NCBI RefSeq assembly: GCF_014645735.1
Contig: NZ_BMMH01000037.1
Location: 1-39,926 of the forward strand
Length of the DNA stretch: 39,926 bases
DNA from: Nocardia jinanensis
GTDB lineage: Bacteria; Actinomycetota; Actinomycetes; Mycobacteriales; Mycobacteriaceae
Direction: 5' to 3'
This document shows, in pieces, positions 30,713 to 37,700 of the stretch. Every line of letters begins with the position of its first letter. The first letter of the stretch is position 1. The position numbers and the translations under genes are program-made. The notes below the pieces were generated by a model that searched no databases, was not told where the DNA came from, and was given only the letters and a program-made list of their open reading frames with translations.

Positions 30713-31780
30713 TCAGGACTTTCCGCCGGACGCCTCCCCGAGCCGAGCCGACAGCCACGGCACGATCACCGAGAACGCCGCCACAGTGGTCATCTCGTCG
30801 TGTGTCGCCGGTACCGCGTATTCGGTGACTTCACCGGATACATACGGCAACCAGTCCTCGGCTCGGGGACCGGACTGCCGCGCACCGGGGGTGGGCACCT
30901 CGGCACGGAAGAAATCGATGACACCGCGGTAGGTCCGGGGCCGGTACTCGGCGATCAGTTCCGCCGAGCGCGCCGCGGTCCGGTACACCCCGCGCAGCCG
31001 TTCCACCGGCAAGGTCAGCAGCTCCGGAGGGATCAGCTGGTGCAGGCGCGCCAACTCGACATCGCTCAGATCGCCGACACCCTGGTCCGTACCCGGCTCC
31101 TCGGTGACGATGCCCTGGTCCACCAGCGCCGCCCGGAGCAGGGATTCGAACACCCCGGGGTCCACGTCGGGATGGCTGTCCAGCAGTGCCAGCATCTCGA
31201 CCTGTTCTCCCGCCGCCTGCAATTCGGTCGCGACAGCATGGGCCAGCACGCCGCCCAGCGACCAGCCGAGCAGCCGATACGGACCGGCGGGCCGAACCCG
31301 GCGGATCTCGGAAAGGTAGCGGGCGGCGATCTCGGTCAGCGAGGCCGGATCGTAATCGGGTTCGGAGTACGCGGGCGACTGGATACCGTAGATCGGCTGG
31401 TCTTCGGGCAACAGTCCGGTCAGCCCGGCGAAACTCCAGGCCAGTCCGTCCCTGGCGTGGATGGCGAAGATCGGTGTCGCGGTCCCGGTTTCCCGGATCG
31501 GCAACACCACCCGCAACGCTGCCTCGGACAGTTCACCCGCCGCGGCCGGTTCGGCGATCCGGGCCGCGAGCCCGGCGACCGTCGCTTCGGTGAACAACCA
31601 CTGGACACTGATCTCGGCACCGGTGACCGCACCCAGCCGGGCCACCACCTTGGTGGCCAGCAGCGAGTTGCCGCCGAGGGCGAAGAACGAATCGTCCACA
31701 CCCACCCGGTCCAGACCGAGGGCTTCGGCGAAGACCTCGGCAACGGTCCGCTCCAGCGGGGTGCGCGGAGCGCGATAGCC
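30713..31780 (-). other. NRPS terminal PCP3 and thioesterase
   Basis: PCP3 has DDSFFALGGNSLLATKVVARLG. The TE begins near TPIFAIHARDG, carries the nucleophile in GWSLGGVLAH (Ser codon at 31259-31261), an Asp in LALLDSHPD, and the C-terminal His in PATHDEMT. It releases the finished peptide by hydrolysis or cyclisation; which one cannot be told from sequence. Confidence 0.9.
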
Positions 31781-34700
31781 GGCATCGGCCGCGAAAACCG
31801 GTTCGGGCAGGGCGTTGCGGTCCAGTTTCCCGGCCGGGGTCAGCGGGATCTCGTCGATCACGGTGATCGACGACGGCACCATATGCGCGGGCAATCGGTG
31901 CGCGATATGCGCGCGCAGAGCTGCCACATCTATCGAGTATCCCGCTCCGGCCACCACATACGACACCAGAGCGTCCGCACCGATCGCGGTCCGGTGGCCG
32001 AGGGTGACCGCGAAATCGACGCTGCCGTACGAGGTCAGCGCCGCGTCGATCTCGCCCAGCTCGATCCGGAAACCACGAACCTTGACCTGGAAATCGTTAC
32101 GACCCACATACTCCACCGCCGGATCACCAGCACCATCACGCCGCCACCGCACAATGTCACCCGTGCGATACAACCGCGACCCCGGCTCACCGAACGGATC
32201 AGCCACAAAACGCTCAGCAGTCAAACCCACCCGCGCGTGATAACCACGCGCCAACTGGACACCACCGACATACAACTCCCCGGCCACACCCTCCGGCACC
32301 GGATTCAACCGATCATCCAGCACCAGCGCACGCATACCCCGCACCGGACCACCGATCGTCACCGGATCACCCGGCAACAACACACCACTGATATTCGTCG
32401 CGACCGTCGCCTCGGTCGGACCATAAGCATTATGGAACCGACGCTCCAGCCCACCCTCGGGAACCGTCGACCATTTCGCGACGAGGTCCGCCGAGATGGC
32501 CTCACCACCGGCGATGATCACCCGCATACCCGCCAGATCCACCGGATCCAGCGACGCCAGCACCGACGGCGTGATCAAACCGACCGTCACCCGCTCGCGG
32601 GCGATCAACTCACCGAGTTCGGCACCGCCGTAGGTGCCCGGCGGTACCACCACGAGCGCACCCGCGGATCCGACGGCCAGCAACAGTTCCAGGATCGAGG
32701 CGTCGAACGACGGTGATGCGAACGCCAGCGCCCGCGAATCCGGGGTCAGCCGGTAACGCTCCACCTGCTCGGCACTGAAGTTCGCCAAACCCGCATGCGA
32801 CACCACAACACCCTTGGGCACACCCGTGGAGCCCGAGGTGTAGATGACATAGGCGGTATTGGCCGGGGTCAACGGCCGGACACGATCCGCATCGGTGACG
32901 GGCTCCGCGGAGTACTGCGACAGCGGAAGCTGATCGAGGACCAGCCAATCCACCGAATCCGGCAACTCCGCCCGCACCGACGACACCGTGATACCCACCG
33001 GTGCACCGGAATCGGACAACATATGCGCGATACGATCCGCCGGATAGGTCGGATCGATCGGCAGGAACGCCGCACCCGACCGCGTGACGGCCCATTCGGC
33101 CAGCACCGAATCCGCCGACCGCGGCACCGCCACCGCCACCAGATCCTCGGCGCCCGACCCACTCGCGATCAGCGCCCGCGCCAACCGGTTCGAACGCTCG
33201 TCCATCTCCCCGTAGGACAGACGCTGATCCCGGAACACCACCGCCGGCGCCGACCGGTTGTGGACCACCGCCGCCGCCAGCAGATCCGGCAGCGTCCGCG
33301 CCGGCATCGCCGGACCGCCCGAACGCGATCCCAGCTCGGCGCGCTCGGTGGAGCTCAGGAATTCCAGTTCACCGACCGGCAGTCGCGGCGCGTCGACCAG
33401 CTGGTCGATCACCCGCAGCAGCCGCGTGGCCGTGGTCTCGACCGTCCCGGCGTCGAACCGGCTGGTCAGGTACTTCAGCGCGATCCTGACCGTGCTGTCG
33501 GCCGTCACCACCAGGGTCAGCGGGTAGTGGCTGTTGTCCCGGGTGCCGACCCCGGTGATCGACAGACCGTCGATCTCGCCCGCGGCCGCGACCTCGGCCG
33601 CATCGGTGGGATAGGACTCGAAGACGAACAGGCTGTCGAACTGCACCGCGGTACCGGCTGCCCGCTGGATATCGGTCAGCCCCAGGTGGTGGTGTTCCAG
33701 CAGTGCGGCCTGCGCGCGCTGCAGTTCGGTGAGCAGTTCCCCGGTGGTCGCGCGGTGATCGATCAGTACCCGGACCGGCAGGGTGTTGATGAACAGGCCG
33801 ACCATGGATTCGATACCGGGCAGTTCCGCGGGACGGCCGGATACCGTGGCGCCGAACACCACATCGTCGCGACCGGTCATCCAGCCGAGCAGCACACCCC
33901 AGGCGGCCTGCACCAGGGTGTTCACCGTGATCCCGAGATCGGCGGCCCGCGCGGAGAGCTGTCGCGTACGGTCCGGATCGATCTCCGCCACCACGGTGTC
34001 GATCTCGTAGTTCTCCGCGGCCACCGGTTGGGGTGCCAGCAGCGAGGGTTCGGTGAAACCGGCCAGCGCTTCGCGCCAGGCCTGCCCGGAGGCGGCCGGG
34101 TCACGATCGGCCAGCCAGGACAGGAAGTTCCGGTACGAGGCCACCCGCGGCAGTGCGGAGGTATCGCCGCGCAGCGCGTACAGCACCAGCAGTTCCCGCA
34201 TGAGCAGCGGCATGGACCAGCCGTCGAGCAGGATGTGGTGGCTGGTGATCGCCAGCTGCCACGCGTCCTCGGCCAACCGGATGAGGTTGAACCGGATCAG
34301 CGGCGGCACCGCCATATCGAAATGCTCGGCCTGATCCGCGGCCAGCAGCCGGCGCAGTTCGTCCGCGCGTTCGCCCTCCGCGAGCCCACGCAGATCGATA
34401 TCGCGCCACGGCACCGACACCTGGTCGAGGACGACCTGCACCCACTGACCGTCCGTATCGGCGACGAACGCGGTCCGCAGGTTCGGGTACCGCCCGACCA
34501 TCGTCTCCGCGGCGTCGCGCAGCCGGGCCGGGTCCACACTGCCGGCCAGATCGACCGACGACTGCATGGTGTAGACGTCCACGCCGTCCTGGATGAGCTG
34601 GGCGTGGAACAGCAGACCCGACTGCAGCGGCGACAGCGGCCACACCTCCGACAGCGCCGGGTAGGTGTTCTCCCACCGTTCGATATCGCCCTGCGAAACC

Positions 34701-37700
34701 CGCACCAGCGACATATCGGAGGGGGTGAAACCGCCTGCGGCCGGCCCGCGGACATGGTCGGCCAGCGCGGTGAGGGCGGCGACCCACAGGTCCGCGAACT
34801 CACGTGCCCGCGCCTCGGTGAGCAGTCCACTCGGGTAGGCGAAGACCGCGTTCAGCACCGAGCCCTCGGCGCCGGAGTTGACGATGGCATTGATATCCAG
34901 CACGGCATTGGCGGGCATATCCCGGTCCGCGTCCGCGCCGATCGGACCCAGCTCGCCGGTCGGCATCCAGCCGAGCTCGGCGAGTTCGGGCGAGATCTCA
35001 CCGGCGGAGACGCGGCCCAGATAGTTGAAGCTGATCTGCCCCGGCACCCGGTCCGGCAACCGGTCGCCGGTATCGGGGTTCAGATAGCGGAGCAGACCGT
35101 AGCCCAAACCCTTGTCCGGTACCGCGAGCAATTGTTCCTTCACCGATTTCACCAGGACGCCGAAGGCGGCGCCACCCGCGAAAGCATCGTCGAGATCGAT
35201 CCCCGGCAGTTCCAGCCGGACCGGATGCACGGCGGTGAACCAGCCGACGGTGCGGGACAGGTCGGCGCCGGGTACCAGGGCCTCCTCGCGACCGTGACCC
35301 TCCAGTTTGACCAGTGCCGCCGCGGACCGGCCGTCGCCGCGCCAGCGAGCGACCGCCAGTGCCAGCGCCGCCAGCAGGGCGTCGTTGGGACCGCCGTGGT
35401 AGCGGGCACCGACGGTGGTCAGCACCGCCTCGGTGATATCGGCGGGCAGCGAGACCTCGAACCGTTCGACCGTCGCATTGGTATCGACGGCCGGATCGAA
35501 GGCGCGCGCACCCAGCAGCGGGTCCGGGGTGGACGCGATCTTCTGCCAGTACGGCAGTTCCGCGACTCGCTCCGGATCGGCAGCGGCCGCGGCGAGCCCG
35601 TGCGCCCACCGCCGCAGCGAGGTCCCGACCGGTGGCAACGCCACCGTGGCCCCGGCCGCGAGCTGCGACCAGGCCAGTGCCAGGTCCGGGATGAGGATGC
35701 GCCACGAGACGCCGTCGACCACGAAGTGATGGGCCGCGAAGAGCAGCACATCGCGCCGGTCGCCGTCGAACGAGAACCACACGAACTGCGCCATCACCGC
35801 CGCGGCCGGATCCAGCCGATCCAGTGCGGCGTCGAATTCGGCGGAAGCCAGCCGGACCAGTTCGTCGTCGCCGATCGCGTTGTCGAGTTCGACCCTGCGT
35901 ACCAGGGCGTCGATATCGATCGCACCGGGTTCGAGCGCTTCGAACACCGGCACCCCGTCCGCGACTCCCAGCCGGGTGCGCAGGGCATCGTGATGGTCGA
36001 ACACCGCCGCCAGGGTCGCGACGAGGGTCTCGCGGTCGATACCCACCGGCAGCCGCAGCAGCATCGGCTGTGAGAACCGGTGGTACGCATCGTTTCCGCC
36101 GATGACCTGCGACATGACCGGCAGCACCGGCATATCGCCGACCCCGCCGCCGGGCAGTTCCGCCAACCGCTGCTCGTCCGCGCCGCCGCGCCCGGCGACC
36201 TCGGCGAGTGCGGCAACGGTCCTGCGCTCGAACACATCCCGGGGCGTGAAGACCACACCGCGGGCTTTTGCCCTCGACACCAGCTGAATCGACAGAATGC
36301 TGTCTCCGCCGAGCGAGAAGAACGAATCGTCCACGCCGACCCGCGCGATGCCCAGGACGTCGGCGAAGACCTCGCAGATGATCGACTCGATCTCACCCAC
36401 CGGGGCGCGGAACGTCTGCGTCTCCAGCACCGGTTCCGGTAGGGCTCTGCGGTCCAGCTTGCCCACCGGGGTCAGCGGGATCTCGTCGAGAACGATGAGG
36501 ACCGACGGCACCATATGGGCAGGCAACCGCTGGGATACGAATTCGGCGACCGCGTCGGTATCCACGCTCCGCCCCGGTACCGCCAGCAGGTACGACACCA
36601 GGATCGTCGCACCCGCACCGGTTTCGTGGCCCAGGGTGATGGCGTACTCGACATCCGGATGCGCGCCCAGCGCCGTATCGATCTCACCCAGTTCGACCCG
36701 GAAACCGCGGATCTTTACCTGGAAGTCCGAGCGACCCACATAGTCCAGTTCCCAGTGCACCGACGGCAACGCCTCGTTACCGGCCCGCTCCCCGGGTGCC
36801 GCGTACCAGCGCACCACATCACCGGTGCGATACATCCGCGAACCCTCGAGGCTGTACGGGTTGGCGACGAATCTGTCGGCGCTCAGGTCCGGCCGGTTGT
36901 GGTAACCGCGCGCCAGCGCGCCACCGGCCAGGTACAGCTCACCCGCCACGCCGGGCGGTACCGGCTTCAGTCGCGCGTCGAGGACCAATGCCGCCATACC
37001 GTGCACCGGATCGCCGATGGTGACGTGCTTCCCGGAGAGCAACCGCGCGTACGACGAGATGATGGTCGTCTCGGTGGGGCCGTAACCGTTGAAGTACTTG
37101 CGGCCCGGCTCCCATTTCGCCAGCAGTTCCGCGGTGGTCACATCACCACCGACGGACAGCACTTCCAGCGCGTCCAGCCCCGCCGGGTCGACAGTGCCCA
37201 GCACAGCGGGCGTGATGATCGCATGGGTGACGGCTTCGGTCCGCAGGAGATCGGCCAGGTCCGGACCACCGATGATCTCACCCGGCACCACCACCAGGGT
37301 CGCGCCCGCGAAAGCGGTGCCCACCCATTCCAGTACCGACGGATCGAAGCTCGGTGAACAGATGTGCAGGAACCGGTGGCGCGATTCGAGGCCGTAGCGC
37401 CCGACCGCCACCTCGACGAGGCCGCCGATACCGGTATGCGTCACCACCACGCCCTTGGGCAGACCTGTCGATCCGGAGGTGTAGATGACATAGGCCGGAT
37501 GCGATATCGCCAGCGGCGCGATGCGCTCCGCGTCGGTGACGGCACTGTCCGGTTTCGCCGCCGCCTGTGCCAGGAAATCCGGCTCGTCGAGCAGCAACCA
37601 CTGCGCATCGCCGGGCAGCCGGTCCACGTATTCGCTGGTGGTGAGCCCCAGTACGGCACCGGAATCGGAGAGCATATGCCGCAGCCGGTCCGGCGGATAG

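Noticed and set aside
30257..32716. Plus-strand open frame of about 800 codons overlapping the NRPS C-terminus
   Set aside because: Its sequence is low-complexity Arg/His/Thr and lies antisense to conserved thioesterase, PCP and A-domain motifs. It is a shadow frame.
32795..36073. Long plus-strand open frame of over 1,000 codons opposite the NRPS gene
   Set aside because: It is composed almost wholly of Arg, His, Gly and Gln, with no homology or start signal. Codon bias of the NRPS strand keeps the antisense frame open.
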